Positions 1 through 7,427 of a stretch of DNA of 34,058 nucleotides are shown piece by piece. The DNA comes from an uncultured Eggerthellaceae bacterium (lineage in GTDB: Bacteria; Actinomycetota; Coriobacteriia; Coriobacteriales; Eggerthellaceae): contig CAJUSF010000036.1 of assembly GCA_910588945.1 (NCBI GenBank), positions 1 through 34,058 of the forward strand. Reading direction: 5' to 3'. The notes beneath the pieces were generated by a model. It did not search any database. It had not been told where the DNA came from and was given only the letters and a program-made list of their open reading frames with translations. The position numbers and the translations under genes were made by a program. How positions within the stretch are numbered: the stretch's first letter is position 1; each line of letters starts with the position of its first letter.

Positions 1-93
1 CAACTCAATAATCGCCCGAGGAAAGTTCTAGATTGGAAGTTTCCTTCCGAGGCGATGCAGGAAGTTTTGGCGGAAGGTGCAATGATCGTCTGA
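1..93 (+). CDS. IS30-family transposase, C-terminal fragment (runs off the left edge)
   Basis: The first 30 codons read in frame from base 1 to a TGA at 91-93. The peptide begins QLNNRPRKVLDWKFPSE, which is the conserved C-terminal segment of IS30-family DDE transposases (LNNRPRK-x-L-x-W-x-x-P). Only the tail is inside the window, so it cannot be judged whether the element is intact. It ends 64 bases before the stop of the convergent hydrolase gene. An IS30 terminal inverted repeat was not identified with certainty. The family call is good; the activity is unknown. Confidence 0.8.
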   Translation, partial: QLNNRPRKVLDWKFPSEAMQEVLAEGAMIV

Positions 94-114
94 AGCCGCC
101 CCGTCCCCTGACAT

Positions 115-155
115 AAAAGATGCGACAAGCTATACGCTCACTTATCACATCTTTT
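115..155 (-). terminator. Intrinsic terminator of the isochorismatase-like gene
   Basis: A 15-bp stem is formed by 115-129 and 141-155. Read on the minus strand, the two non-Watson-Crick positions become G-U pairs, and the stem ends in CATCTTTT. Read on the plus strand the same positions are mismatches. It begins 2 bases after the stop codon of the minus-strand hydrolase, so it most likely terminates the 3694-to-157 gene run. Confidence 0.75.
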
Positions 156-156
156 G

Positions 157-753
157 TTAAGAAAGAAGCTCGAGAACGGTGTTGGTATCAACAACCTTTG
201 CCGCGTAGCAACGATTCATATATTCAAGACCTTCTGCCTGATCACCGATCAAAAACGTACCGGTCGCATCGCTTACAACTATCAGATCGAACCCATTGAA
301 GTATGCATCCGCCGCTGTATGCACAACGCAGATATTGGTATCGAAGCCGCAAAGCACCAGCGTATCGACTCCAAGCTCATCTAGCAGAAGCCTCAAGCCG
401 GTCTGAAAGAATGCCGAATAACGCCTCTTCTCGATGAGAAAATCGCCATCTTGCTGCTCAAGCTCAGGAGAGGTCTGCGCTTCGGGAGTGCCAGCAATCC
501 CATGCTCACCCCAAAGCTCCAACTCACGATCGAGCCCTTTGATATGCGCATCATTGGCGAAGATGACAGGAATCGACTTCGCTCGCGCTGCGCGCGCGAT
601 CTTTGCTGTGTTCAGCGTAGGAGCTTTCAAAACGGGCTCTAACGGCGAACCATCAAGAGACCCCAACTCGTCTATAACTAGGATCGCCGTGCTCTTCGGA
701 TCAATCCCACTGACGATGTTCTCCACGCCCTGATCGATGTCCTGTAATGCCAT
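157..753 (-). CDS. Isochorismatase-family cysteine hydrolase
   Basis: A 198-residue protein of the isochorismatase/nicotinamidase fold, which hydrolyses amide or vinyl-ether bonds through a cysteine nucleophile. The catalytic triad can be read directly: Asp28 in ILVIDELGSL, Lys109 in IEKRRYSAF and Cys142 in GFDTNICVVHTAADA. WGEHGIAGTPEAQ (81-93) is the usual family loop. There is no signal peptide or membrane segment, so it is cytoplasmic. It is the last gene of a minus-strand run after the glycosyltransferase, thiN and thiE, and is followed by a strong terminator. The substrate cannot be told; nicotinamide, a carbamoyl compound and a peroxyureidoacrylate-like compound are all possible. Neighbouring thiamine genes do not prove a thiamine role. 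Confidence 0.88.
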   Translation of the reverse strand: MALQDIDQGVENIVSGIDPKSTAILVIDELGSLDGSPLEPVLKAPTLNTAKIARAARAKSIPVIFANDAHIKGLDRELELWGEHGIAGTPEAQTSPELEQQDGDFLIEKRRYSAFFQTGLRLLLDELGVDTLVLCGFDTNICVVHTAADAYFNGFDLIVVSDATGTFLIGDQAEGLEYMNRCYAAKVVDTNTVLELLS

Positions 754-849
754 GTAATACGCACCCGCCTCTCAGATCGGATCCGGATCGAGCATCTAGG
801 CCCGACTGCGCAACCTCAGGCATTCAACCTGATAGTCCGATCGGAGCCC

Positions 850-1530
850 TCAGAGCTCATCCATCATATTGTCAACGGCTTCAAGTATACCCTTTGCGGC
901 CTTCTCGATGTTATCCGAAGCAAACAAAGCATGCTTAACAGCCACACCGCTTATACCAGCACCCCTAAGTTCGGGAATGGTCTGCGTCGTTATGCCGCCG
1001 ATAGCAACAACAGGAATGCTCACCGCTTTGCAGATATCGCGAAGGGTATCCAGCGAGACGAAACTGAAATGCTTGTTCTCGGGATTGTCGAATATCGAAC
1101 CGACTCCAATATAGCTTGCACCCGATACCTCAGCCTGCAATGCCTGCTCGACATCGGTAACAGAAACACCAACTATTGCATTTTCGCCCAAAATGGAACG
1201 AACATCAGCACACGATATATCGCTCTGACCTACATGCACGCCGTCAATCCCGGTGGCTTTAGCCGCTTCGATATCGTTATCAATAACAAAAGGCACATTT
1301 GCAACACGACATACAGGCGCAATAGCCCGTGCCAGCTTAATTAGTTCGAGAGTTGATGCGCCTTTCTTGCGAAGCTGAACGAAGGTGGCACCGCCGATTA
1401 TCGCATCGGCCACGCACGACGGAAGGCTTCTACCGCAAAGATACGATGAGTCGGTAACAGCATAAAGCCTGCAAGCCTCGCGGATTTTCTTCTCTGTCCA
1501 GATATTTTGAACTTTTCTAGGAAGCGGCAT
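850..1530 (-). CDS. thiE: Thiamine-phosphate synthase ThiE
   Basis: ThiE joins hydroxymethylpyrimidine diphosphate to thiazole phosphate to give thiamine phosphate. The protein is a TIM barrel with the family motifs VQLRKKG (phosphate site), VIDND, GVHVGQSD, GVSVTDVEQA, YIGVGSIF and VVAIGGI near the C-terminus. The open frame extends to a GTG at 1539. The GCGAGG ribosome binding site overlaps that codon but sits 9 bases before the ATG at 1530, so 1530 was chosen; this gives 226 residues, close to family length. It lies 124 bases downstream of thiN on the same strand, suggesting a small thiamine salvage unit. No TPP riboswitch core was found upstream of either gene. Confidence 0.93.
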   Translation of the reverse strand: MPLPRKVQNIWTEKKIREACRLYAVTDSSYLCGRSLPSCVADAIIGGATFVQLRKKGASTLELIKLARAIAPVCRVANVPFVIDNDIEAAKATGIDGVHVGQSDISCADVRSILGENAIVGVSVTDVEQALQAEVSGASYIGVGSIFDNPENKHFSFVSLDTLRDICKAVSIPVVAIGGITTQTIPELRGAGISGVAVKHALFASDNIEKAAKGILEAVDNMMDEL

Positions 1531-1654
1531 GAACATCACCCTCGCTGGCTTGAATGTATCGATTTGCTCCTTCGCATCTAATAATACAACCTAAAAGTGA
1601 TGAAATAATGCATGGCGGACAAAGAGTCGCGCAACGCACGTATGCGTGCCGTCA

Positions 1655-2284
1655 TCAGGAGACCGGGAAAATAACACAGATGGTGCCTTTCTCGACACCG
1701 ATCATAACCGCCTCGCCTATAAGTTCGTTCGAAAGACCGATCGATTCGCGATTCGTGAGAACAACATCATCAAGATCCCATTTCATACCGCGCTCGAACA
1801 CACCCTCAGTAACATCGCTCATCGCAAAGACCGAGACCACACCGCTCTCAAGCGCAGGCGCTTCGAAGATATCAGGACCGGTGAGGAAAAACACAGCCGT
1901 ATCGTCATCGATAACCGTCACCTTAAGACCGAGCTCGCTGTACTTCGAGAATACGCCCATGTTCGCAAGCGTATGATCAAGCCTTCCACCGAGCGCCCCG
2001 AATACGACGACGTTGTCGAAACGCTGACTCTTCGCACGCTTAAGCGCTAATTCCATATCAGATTTGTCTTTGTCCTTCGAAAAGCGCACGGTGCGCATAC
2101 CTGTTGGAACATAGCCGAGCGAATCGAAATCGCCAAGCGCCACATTGGGCTTGACGCCCACCTCTTCCAAGGATCGCAAACCGCCATCGACCGCAATAAT
2201 ATGGTCGAACGCATCAGATTCATACATCTCCATGAACCTGTCGGCGTTAAACGTGGAAGCCCCCACCAAAGCACATGTCTTCAC
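1655..2284 (-). CDS. thiN: Thiamine diphosphokinase (thiamine pyrophosphokinase)
   Basis: The enzyme transfers pyrophosphate from ATP to thiamine, making the cofactor TPP. Motifs of the family are visible in order: IIAVDGGLRSL, ALGDFDSLG, SKDKDKSDMELAL and FGALGGRLDHTLAN; these acidic and glycine-rich segments bind Mg-ATP and thiamine. The product has 209 residues. The longest frame starts at a TTG at 2290, but the GGGTGA binding site fits the GTG at 2284 better, giving a start VKTCALVG. It is followed by thiE and preceded by a membrane glycosyltransferase gene 69 bases away on the same strand. Having both thiN and thiE suggests salvage of thiamine and its precursors. Confidence 0.93.
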   Translation of the reverse strand: MKTCALVGASTFNADRFMEMYESDAFDHIIAVDGGLRSLEEVGVKPNVALGDFDSLGYVPTGMRTVRFSKDKDKSDMELALKRAKSQRFDNVVVFGALGGRLDHTLANMGVFSKYSELGLKVTVIDDDTAVFFLTGPDIFEAPALESGVVSVFAMSDVTEGVFERGMKWDLDDVVLTNRESIGLSNELIGEAVMIGVEKGTICVIFPVS

Positions 2285-2353
2285 TAACAATCACCCGCGA
2301 AAACGCGCGCTCTACCTGATCTGAAGCTTCCAAAGCCTAACATAACACGCGCC

Positions 2354-3694
2354 CTAGTCCGGCTGAGTGGAGCGAGAACTCTCGAGCGACCCCGCCTCCG
2401 AAAAATCCGACACATCCACAGAAATGGTGTGTTTGATCGGCTTCCATGTGGCCTTTTTCACCAACGCCACAAGCGCGATCGGAATATATGTGAGCATGAA
2501 CAGCGGAAACGTCAGCATGTAAAGGATCTTGCGAGATGTTTTCGCGCGAATGCTGTCCCATTCCACGAACGTGGTGAGAACACCGAACACAAACATAAAC
2601 ATAAAGTAGTTGAACAGGCAGAAGAATATCGATGAGAGCGAACTTGCAATGGCGATACCGGTGCTCATAACGCCCATGAATCCAAGAACAACAATAACCG
2701 CATTAAAGATAATCGAGATAATCGAGAGCAACATGCCTGGCGAAATAGTCATGAGCATGTCGTAGCAGGCGAATTTATAGCCGCGTTCGTTCTTGAAGAT
2801 GCCCTTGAAAAGACCGCCTGCATAATGCCAGAACACTTGGTAGAAACCCTTTGCCCAGCGGAAGCGCTGATTCCACGAATCGCGGAATGTGGTGGGCTGC
2901 TCGTCATAGAGAACAGCGGTCGGACAGTAGGCAATACGGACACCATCGGTGATCGAAGATGCGGAGAACTCGATGTCCTCGGTGAGGAGATGCCATTTCC
3001 AGCCCCCTGCGTTCTCAAGTATATCAGCTGCGATAAAAAAGCCTGTTCCGGAAACCGCGCATGAGGTATTAAGCGTAAGACGCGCCTGATTGAGGAACTT
3101 TGCCTCGCGCAGGAACCAGATGCCATACCCGGCTGAAATCCAGTTCGAATCGAAATTTTTCGAGTTGCGATAGCTAGTCGACGCCTTCGCGCCGCCATCG
3201 AATGTGGCGTTCATCTCGCGGAAGTAGTTCACATCGAGCACGTTGTCGGCATCAAAGACGAAATACGCCTCGTAACCCTTACCGGGAAATTCCTTCCAGA
3301 TGGACTTCAGACCATAATCGAGCGCATAGCCTTTGCCGACCTGCTCACTGTTGAATCTCGTGAAGACCGTGGCTCCGGCATTTCGCGCGATAGCGGCGGT
3401 ATCATCGATGCAATTATCCGCGATCACGTAGATGTCGATGAGTTCCTGCGGATAATTCTGCATCTTGATGGAGCCGAGCAGATCCGAGATGACAGCGCTT
3501 TCGTTGCGCGCGGCGATCATAACGGCGAACTTGTGGTTCTTCTTCGCTTCGGCCTTCGGAGCCTTGCGGGTCAGTACGACGAAAACATAGAAAAGTTGAT
3601 ACGTATAGCAGCAGGTAAAAGCCACAAATACACAGAAATTGAAAATGTCGACAAAAGAAAGCGCTGCCATCGATTGCGAAAGCTCTTGGAACAC
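2354..3694 (-). CDS. Membrane glycosyltransferase, family 2 (processive-type)
   Basis: A 446-residue inner-membrane glycosyltransferase of the GT2 superfamily, related in layout to cellulose synthase/PgaC-like enzymes that build extracellular polysaccharide. One N-terminal membrane helix (about 14-42) precedes a cytoplasmic GT-A domain. The nucleotide-sugar and metal motifs are ADNCIDDT, FDADN (DxD), SGTGFF, LTEDIEFS and the product-site QRFRWAKG. Three or four helices follow (about 318-345, 350-385, 400-425). The start is a GTG with AAAGGAGA four bases upstream; the next Met lies inside the first helix region. No c-di-GMP-binding PilZ domain is present. The sugar and polymer are not predictable from sequence alone. 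It heads the minus-strand run leading into thiN. Confidence 0.88.
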   Translation of the reverse strand: MFQELSQSMAALSFVDIFNFCVFVAFTCCYTYQLFYVFVVLTRKAPKAEAKKNHKFAVMIAARNESAVISDLLGSIKMQNYPQELIDIYVIADNCIDDTAAIARNAGATVFTRFNSEQVGKGYALDYGLKSIWKEFPGKGYEAYFVFDADNVLDVNYFREMNATFDGGAKASTSYRNSKNFDSNWISAGYGIWFLREAKFLNQARLTLNTSCAVSGTGFFIAADILENAGGWKWHLLTEDIEFSASSITDGVRIAYCPTAVLYDEQPTTFRDSWNQRFRWAKGFYQVFWHYAGGLFKGIFKNERGYKFACYDMLMTISPGMLLSIISIIFNAVIVVLGFMGVMSTGIAIASSLSSIFFCLFNYFMFMFVFGVLTTFVEWDSIRAKTSRKILYMLTFPLFMLTYIPIALVALVKKATWKPIKHTISVDVSDFSEAGSLESSRSTQPD

Positions 3695-3724
3695 TGTTCT
3701 CCTTTGACGGTCTTATAATCAATG

Positions 3725-3746
3725 AAAAGGCTACGAGAACGCAGCC
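3725..3746 (-). terminator. Hairpin plus U-run in the glycosyltransferase leader
   Basis: On the minus strand GGCTGCG pairs with CGTAGCC across a 4-base loop (one G-U pair) and is followed at once by TTTTC. It lies between the predicted promoter and the GTG start at 3694. It could be a weak attenuator or a 5' stabilising hairpin; the stem is only 7 bp. Confidence 0.4.
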
Positions 3747-3762
3747 TTATCGCAGTCCTAGA

Positions 3763-3791
3763 ATTATAGTCCTTACGGGTCGTTTTTGAAA
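3763..3791 (-). promoter_or_regulatory. Predicted sigma-70-type promoter for the glycosyltransferase run
   Basis: On the minus strand a perfect -10 box TATAAT (3768-3763) follows TTTCAA (3791-3786) with a 17-base spacer. Transcription would begin near 3756, about 60 bases before the GTG. The -35 is a poor match; the -10 carries the call. Confidence 0.55.
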
Positions 3792-3880
3792 GAGCGCGCA
3801 TTTCTTCGCAATTAAACCATTTTTGACCCGATCCGGGCGATCCTTCAGAGGCATCATCAAAGCGATGCCGAGTAGGCGCA

Positions 3881-4198
3881 CTAACGAGCCGCAGCCTCGA
3901 TGCAGACCTCCACGCGCATCCCTTCGTTAGCCTGATCGAGCCTCCTGTTGCGGAAGAAGACTGCCCAGTTCACGCCTAGCAGTACAAGATTCACAAAGTA
4001 AACAACAAGCACCCAGTTAACGATGCCGCATGCAAGCTTCGCTCCGATGCCACAGATATATCCTGCACAGATCAGTGTAAGGAACTGCCAGCTGGTTCCT
4101 TTTGCCGTTCTGGCCTTATACGCCTTATATGCATTCATCGGCCAAGACAAGCCGAAGCAAACCAACATCACAGCTTCTAAGATCTCCGCGATCAGCAA
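3881..4198 (-). CDS. PQ-loop / SemiSWEET-like small membrane protein
   Basis: A protein of about 105 residues with three predicted membrane helices and the PQ-loop-like signature CFGLSWPMNAYKAYKARTAKG, followed by TLICAGYICGIGAKL and VNWVLVVYFVNLVLLGVNW. The family includes sugar (SemiSWEET) and other small-solute transporters that work as dimers of three-helix bundles. The open frame runs back to 4294, but that would add a highly charged N-terminus. A TTG at 4198 preceded by AGAAGG at good distance starts right at the first helix (LIAEILEAVML), so it was chosen; this is an inference. The gene is divergent from a LysR regulator that may control it. Confidence 0.65.
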   Translation of the reverse strand: MLIAEILEAVMLVCFGLSWPMNAYKAYKARTAKGTSWQFLTLICAGYICGIGAKLACGIVNWVLVVYFVNLVLLGVNWAVFFRNRRLDQANEGMRVEVCIEAAAR

Positions 4199-4279
4199 CG
4201 AAAAGCACCTTCTTCTCGATATGACCCTCAACTCGGGTCGAGTTCGTTTAACGAATTCGATTCTCCTCTCTTCAATTAC

Positions 4280-4328
4280 ATAAGTCCAATACATTATTAT
4301 TGGCTTTTCAATAAGTTTGACTTATCAT
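4280..4328 (+). promoter_or_regulatory. lysR promoter and candidate LysR operators
   Basis: Two perfect inverted repeats lie in the divergent region: CCAATA-N6-TATTGG (4286-4303) and ATAAGT-TTG-ACTTAT (4311-4325), with a further ATAAGT at 4280-4285. A promoter can be read as TTGGCT (4300-4305), 17 bases, TATCAT (4323-4328), which overlaps both palindromes as expected for autoregulation. The predicted +1 falls on the ATG at 4335. Confidence 0.55.
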
Positions 4329-4334
4329 TCACAC

Positions 4335-5189
4335 ATGGAGATCAATCAGCTCAAATACTTCCAAGCTACAGCTGAAACGCAGCATTTCACGAATGCAGCC
4401 AAGCGTTTGCATATCGCGCAGCCCGCGCTTACGCAATCGATACATAAGCTTGAAGACGAACTTTCGGTGAAACTGTTTGAACGCACCGGAAGAAACGTCA
4501 GGCTTACCGCAGCAGGGCGCCATCTCAGCGAGCTCATCGCCCCGATCATCGCGGATATCGAAGGCATCAAGGACAAGATGGCCGCCTTCGCCGATACGCA
4601 AAGCAACACCGTAAAGGTCTGTATCAAGTCCGCATCGGTGCTGTTCGTGAACGCGATGGCGTCTTTCTTGAACGACGGAGGCGATGCGTCGTTTCAGGTC
4701 ACGCAGGATCAAAGCGATCCGGACACCGATATAGTCATCCGGTCGCTGTTCAAGGAAAAAGCCCCGGATGCTCACAGGCGCTACAAAGAACGAATCGGCA
4801 TCGCCGTGCCTCGCGGATTCTCCGACGCGCGCACCATCTCGATCCAAGACCTCGCCAATGAGCAATTCATCTGTCTATCGGGCTCGGTCTCATTCCGCGA
4901 AACGTGCGATACGCTGTGCATGGCGCACGGGATCCGATGCAATGTGTCTTTCGAAAGCGACAATCCCTCTGTCGTGCGCAAGATGATTGCCATGGGTCTC
5001 GGTGTAGGATTTTGGCCCGAGTACAGCTGGGGAAAACCGGATTCTAGCGATGTCGAGTTTAAGTTCCTAAAAGAGACTGACTTTGCCAGAGAGGTGGGGA
5101 TAACGATGCGCAACGGCGGTGCTGAACGCGAGATCGTTCACGATTTCTTCGAGCATTTGATCGCGCATTTCGACAGTATATGGAAATGA
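4335..5189 (+). CDS. LysR-family transcriptional regulator
   Basis: A 284-residue LysR-type regulator. The N-terminal winged helix-turn-helix is typical: MEINQLKYFQATAE, HFTNAAKRLHIAQPALTQSIHKLEDEL, LFERTGRNVRLTAAG. The C-terminal co-inducer-binding domain spans about residues 85-280. The frame is open back to a TTG at 4317, but the family always begins at the MEINQLKYF segment, so ATG 4335 was chosen. No ribosome binding site precedes it, and the predicted promoter places +1 at this ATG, so the message may be leaderless. It is divergent from the PQ-loop gene and shares operator-like palindromes with it. The inducer is unknown. Confidence 0.92.
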   Translation: MEINQLKYFQATAETQHFTNAAKRLHIAQPALTQSIHKLEDELSVKLFERTGRNVRLTAAGRHLSELIAPIIADIEGIKDKMAAFADTQSNTVKVCIKSASVLFVNAMASFLNDGGDASFQVTQDQSDPDTDIVIRSLFKEKAPDAHRRYKERIGIAVPRGFSDARTISIQDLANEQFICLSGSVSFRETCDTLCMAHGIRCNVSFESDNPSVVRKMIAMGLGVGFWPEYSWGKPDSSDVEFKFLKETDFAREVGITMRNGGAEREIVHDFFEHLIAHFDSIWK

Positions 5190-5244
5190 TCAGGGTGCAA
5201 TAATTAACCGCAGCTACAGACTGCGATAGCGAAAAGAGGACAAG

Positions 5245-6216
5245 ATGCCGGCAATACTTACACACGATTTCTTCGGGCGCGATGTCTACGATGAGCTCTT
5301 CGATACGATCGGGGGCACGAAAGACGAGTTCGACTCCTTCCTGCTGGGCTGCCAAGGGCCCGATGTCATGTTCTTCAGCCACCTGAATCCGGCTCAAACA
5401 TCATCATGGTATGTGGGCAGGGAGATGCACCGGGCCGATCCCGTGATGCTGTTGTCGGCGTTTCAAAGGACCATCGCGAAAATGCCAGAGGATTCGTACG
5501 GTATCGGACGCAGTTATCTTTTTGGCCTCATATGCCATTACGTCCTTGACAGCAACATGCATCCTTTTATCTACGCACAGCAGCGCGCTATCGCAAACGC
5601 CGGCGTTGCAGGTCTTGATCGATCGCATGAAAGCGAGATCCACGCTGAGATAGAAAGCGAACTAGACGTGCTCGTCTTGAGCACGAAACGCGAGGTCACC
5701 ATCAAAGAATACGTCCCAAGTAAAAAGACTCTTCGCATCTCGAAGCCTGCACTGCGCGTGATATCGTGCATCTATAAAAATGTCGCTGCGCAAAATCCCA
5801 TCTCGCGCGATATCTCCGCCGATGCGTTCTCTTCGGCGCTTTCCACATACAGGCTCGTCATCGGAATGCTCCATTCGCCAACCGGTGTGAAAAGATCGAT
5901 CCTCGGAGCGGTAGAGCGGGTATTTCGCGACCACTCCTTCGCCCAAGCGATGAGTCATCGCGACCAACTACTGTTCGAATCGGATTTCGACAACAGACAG
6001 CGCAATCCTTGGACGGACCCCTGGACAGGCAAAGTTAAGGCAACGGGATTTTGGGATATCTACGGTTCGTCGCTGGCAAAGGCGAAAGCCGTGATCAGGT
6101 CGATCGATGTCAAAAACGCTTCCGGTTGCGAGGCGGCATTCGAAGACATCACCGGTGGACTTGATTTCAACGGATCGCCCACTCGCGCGATGTTGCTAGA
6201 TGTCGAAGATATATAA
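5245..6216 (+). CDS. Zinc-dependent phospholipase C-like protein
   Basis: A 323-residue protein resembling the Zn-dependent phospholipase C family (P1 nuclease/PLC fold). It starts MPAILTHDFFGRDVYD, then has LLGCQGPDVMFF, a metal-site helix LICHYVLDSNMHPF and SHESEIHAEIESELD; the His, Asp and Glu residues in these segments are the likely zinc ligands. There is no signal peptide, so unlike the secreted clostridial toxins it appears cytoplasmic. Such homologues are common in gut Firmicutes and Coriobacteria and their substrate is not known. AGAGGA lies just upstream of the ATG. It follows the LysR gene by 55 bases on the same strand and could be co-transcribed. Confidence 0.8.
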   Translation: MPAILTHDFFGRDVYDELFDTIGGTKDEFDSFLLGCQGPDVMFFSHLNPAQTSSWYVGREMHRADPVMLLSAFQRTIAKMPEDSYGIGRSYLFGLICHYVLDSNMHPFIYAQQRAIANAGVAGLDRSHESEIHAEIESELDVLVLSTKREVTIKEYVPSKKTLRISKPALRVISCIYKNVAAQNPISRDISADAFSSALSTYRLVIGMLHSPTGVKRSILGAVERVFRDHSFAQAMSHRDQLLFESDFDNRQRNPWTDPWTGKVKATGFWDIYGSSLAKAKAVIRSIDVKNASGCEAAFEDITGGLDFNGSPTRAMLLDVEDI

Positions 6217-6294
6217 TAGCCTCGTTGATATCTTCACCGCTAAATCATCCTGATATCACCGCAGCTAGACGATCAATTGCCATAGGAGCACTCG

Positions 6295-7386
6295 ATGAAA
6301 GCTTGTCCGAATTGTTATCTTTCTTTCAATGACGGCTATATCTGCCCTCATTGTAGAGGACAGCTTGTCGACTACAACCCCGACCAGCAATCGCAGGCAA
6401 GCCCATACCAATCTCAAGGCGCCGCCTATCAAGCACAGCAAAGCTACTACGACGCGCCAGCGCAGCACACCCAATCGATGCAAAGCTCTCCCGCTCAAGT
6501 GCAATATTCGCAGCCGGCACCGCAACCGCAATACCAACAACCGACAAACAACTTTCCACCCACCATCATCAAGAAGCGCACAGGTTTGGTTGTGTTTCTT
6601 GTGTTATTGCTTTTAGCACTTGGAGCATTCGCGGGATATCTGGTTTATGAGGAATATCAGGAGCGCACTAAGCCCACAGATTTGGAGACACAGGTCGTTA
6701 AATCTGCTTGGGATTGGTATACATCGGTCGAAGGAATGTTTGCCACCGTTGAGGAAATGAACCCGGCCGAACAGCAGACAGGCGGGATCCCAGAGAGAGG
6801 CACCGAAACCAAGAGCGCACGCTCAGAAAGTGGCGCGAGTGTCGGTGCCAATGCTGCAGGCGATCAGCCCGCAGGCGAACTCGATGCCGATATGACTGCA
6901 GGAGCAACTCCAGGCGATGGCGAAAACGCTGCTGCAGCAGCTGAAAGCCCGCAAGCATCGGCCACATCCCCAGAGGATGCGGCATCTGTCCACAATTCGG
7001 ATGTGGTTGCAAACAACGCGACGAATGCCGACAGCAATACCGAAGCGGGCGCTTCTGATGCTGCGGCTCCAGTAGATGCGGCTGCACTCACGGAATCGAT
7101 GAAGGAACTGAATGCATCAATCGACGAGATGATGGTGGCGACAATGGCGCTAGCACTTCTTTCAAATGATGACTATATCAAGACAGTGGACGGCCCGATG
7201 CAATCACTCAAAGAGAAGTTTCCTGATTTGGTGGGCTCATGGGACGGCATGAAAAGTGCACTTGGGTCCGATATGAGCAATATGGATGAATTCCGCCTTG
7301 CTGCACAGAAGTTCAGGCAGGCCGGAGAATCCTTCAAACGGGCAGCTGAGAAATATGGCTTCGACACCGCAAGCTGGAGCAGCTAG
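6295..7386 (+). CDS. Zinc-ribbon membrane protein with low-complexity extracellular segment
   Basis: A 363-residue protein. It opens with a zinc ribbon, CPNCYLSFNDGYICPHC (two CxxC pairs). A Gln/Ser/Pro/Tyr-rich linker (about 29-95) follows, then one strongly hydrophobic helix (about 98-122). A long Ala/Glu/Asp/Ser-rich low-complexity stretch (about 155-262) leads to a helical C-terminal domain (265-360) that ends at the stop. This is a single-pass protein with the zinc ribbon inside the cell. The exact role is unrecognised; similar zinc-ribbon plus helix proteins are frequent in Coriobacteria. ATAGGAG precedes the ATG. It is convergent with the ArsM-ArsS gene. A short hairpin (CAAGCG-N3-CGCTTG, 7413-7427) separates them, with no clear T-run. 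Confidence 0.75.
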   Translation: MKACPNCYLSFNDGYICPHCRGQLVDYNPDQQSQASPYQSQGAAYQAQQSYYDAPAQHTQSMQSSPAQVQYSQPAPQPQYQQPTNNFPPTIIKKRTGLVVFLVLLLLALGAFAGYLVYEEYQERTKPTDLETQVVKSAWDWYTSVEGMFATVEEMNPAEQQTGGIPERGTETKSARSESGASVGANAAGDQPAGELDADMTAGATPGDGENAAAAAESPQASATSPEDAASVHNSDVVANNATNADSNTEAGASDAAAPVDAAALTESMKELNASIDEMMVATMALALLSNDDYIKTVDGPMQSLKEKFPDLVGSWDGMKSALGSDMSNMDEFRLAAQKFRQAGESFKRAAEKYGFDTASWSS

Positions 7387-7427
7387 AGATAATCTTAACA
7401 ATCAAGCGAACTCAAGCGAACCGCTTG

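Noticed and set aside
115..155. Right terminal inverted repeat of the IS30-type element
   Set aside because: The 15-bp stem is better explained as a terminator of the minus-strand hydrolase, because its mismatches pair only on that strand and a T-run follows.
2314..2323. ACCTGATCTG, similar to the TPP riboswitch core, close to thiN
   Set aside because: It is on the plus strand, while thiN and thiE are on the minus strand. The following GGTAAT and CCAGCG blocks and the CTGAGA block are absent.
4329..4865. Minus-strand frame of 178 codons opposite lysR
   Set aside because: Shadow of the LysR gene, with no ribosome binding site or domain.
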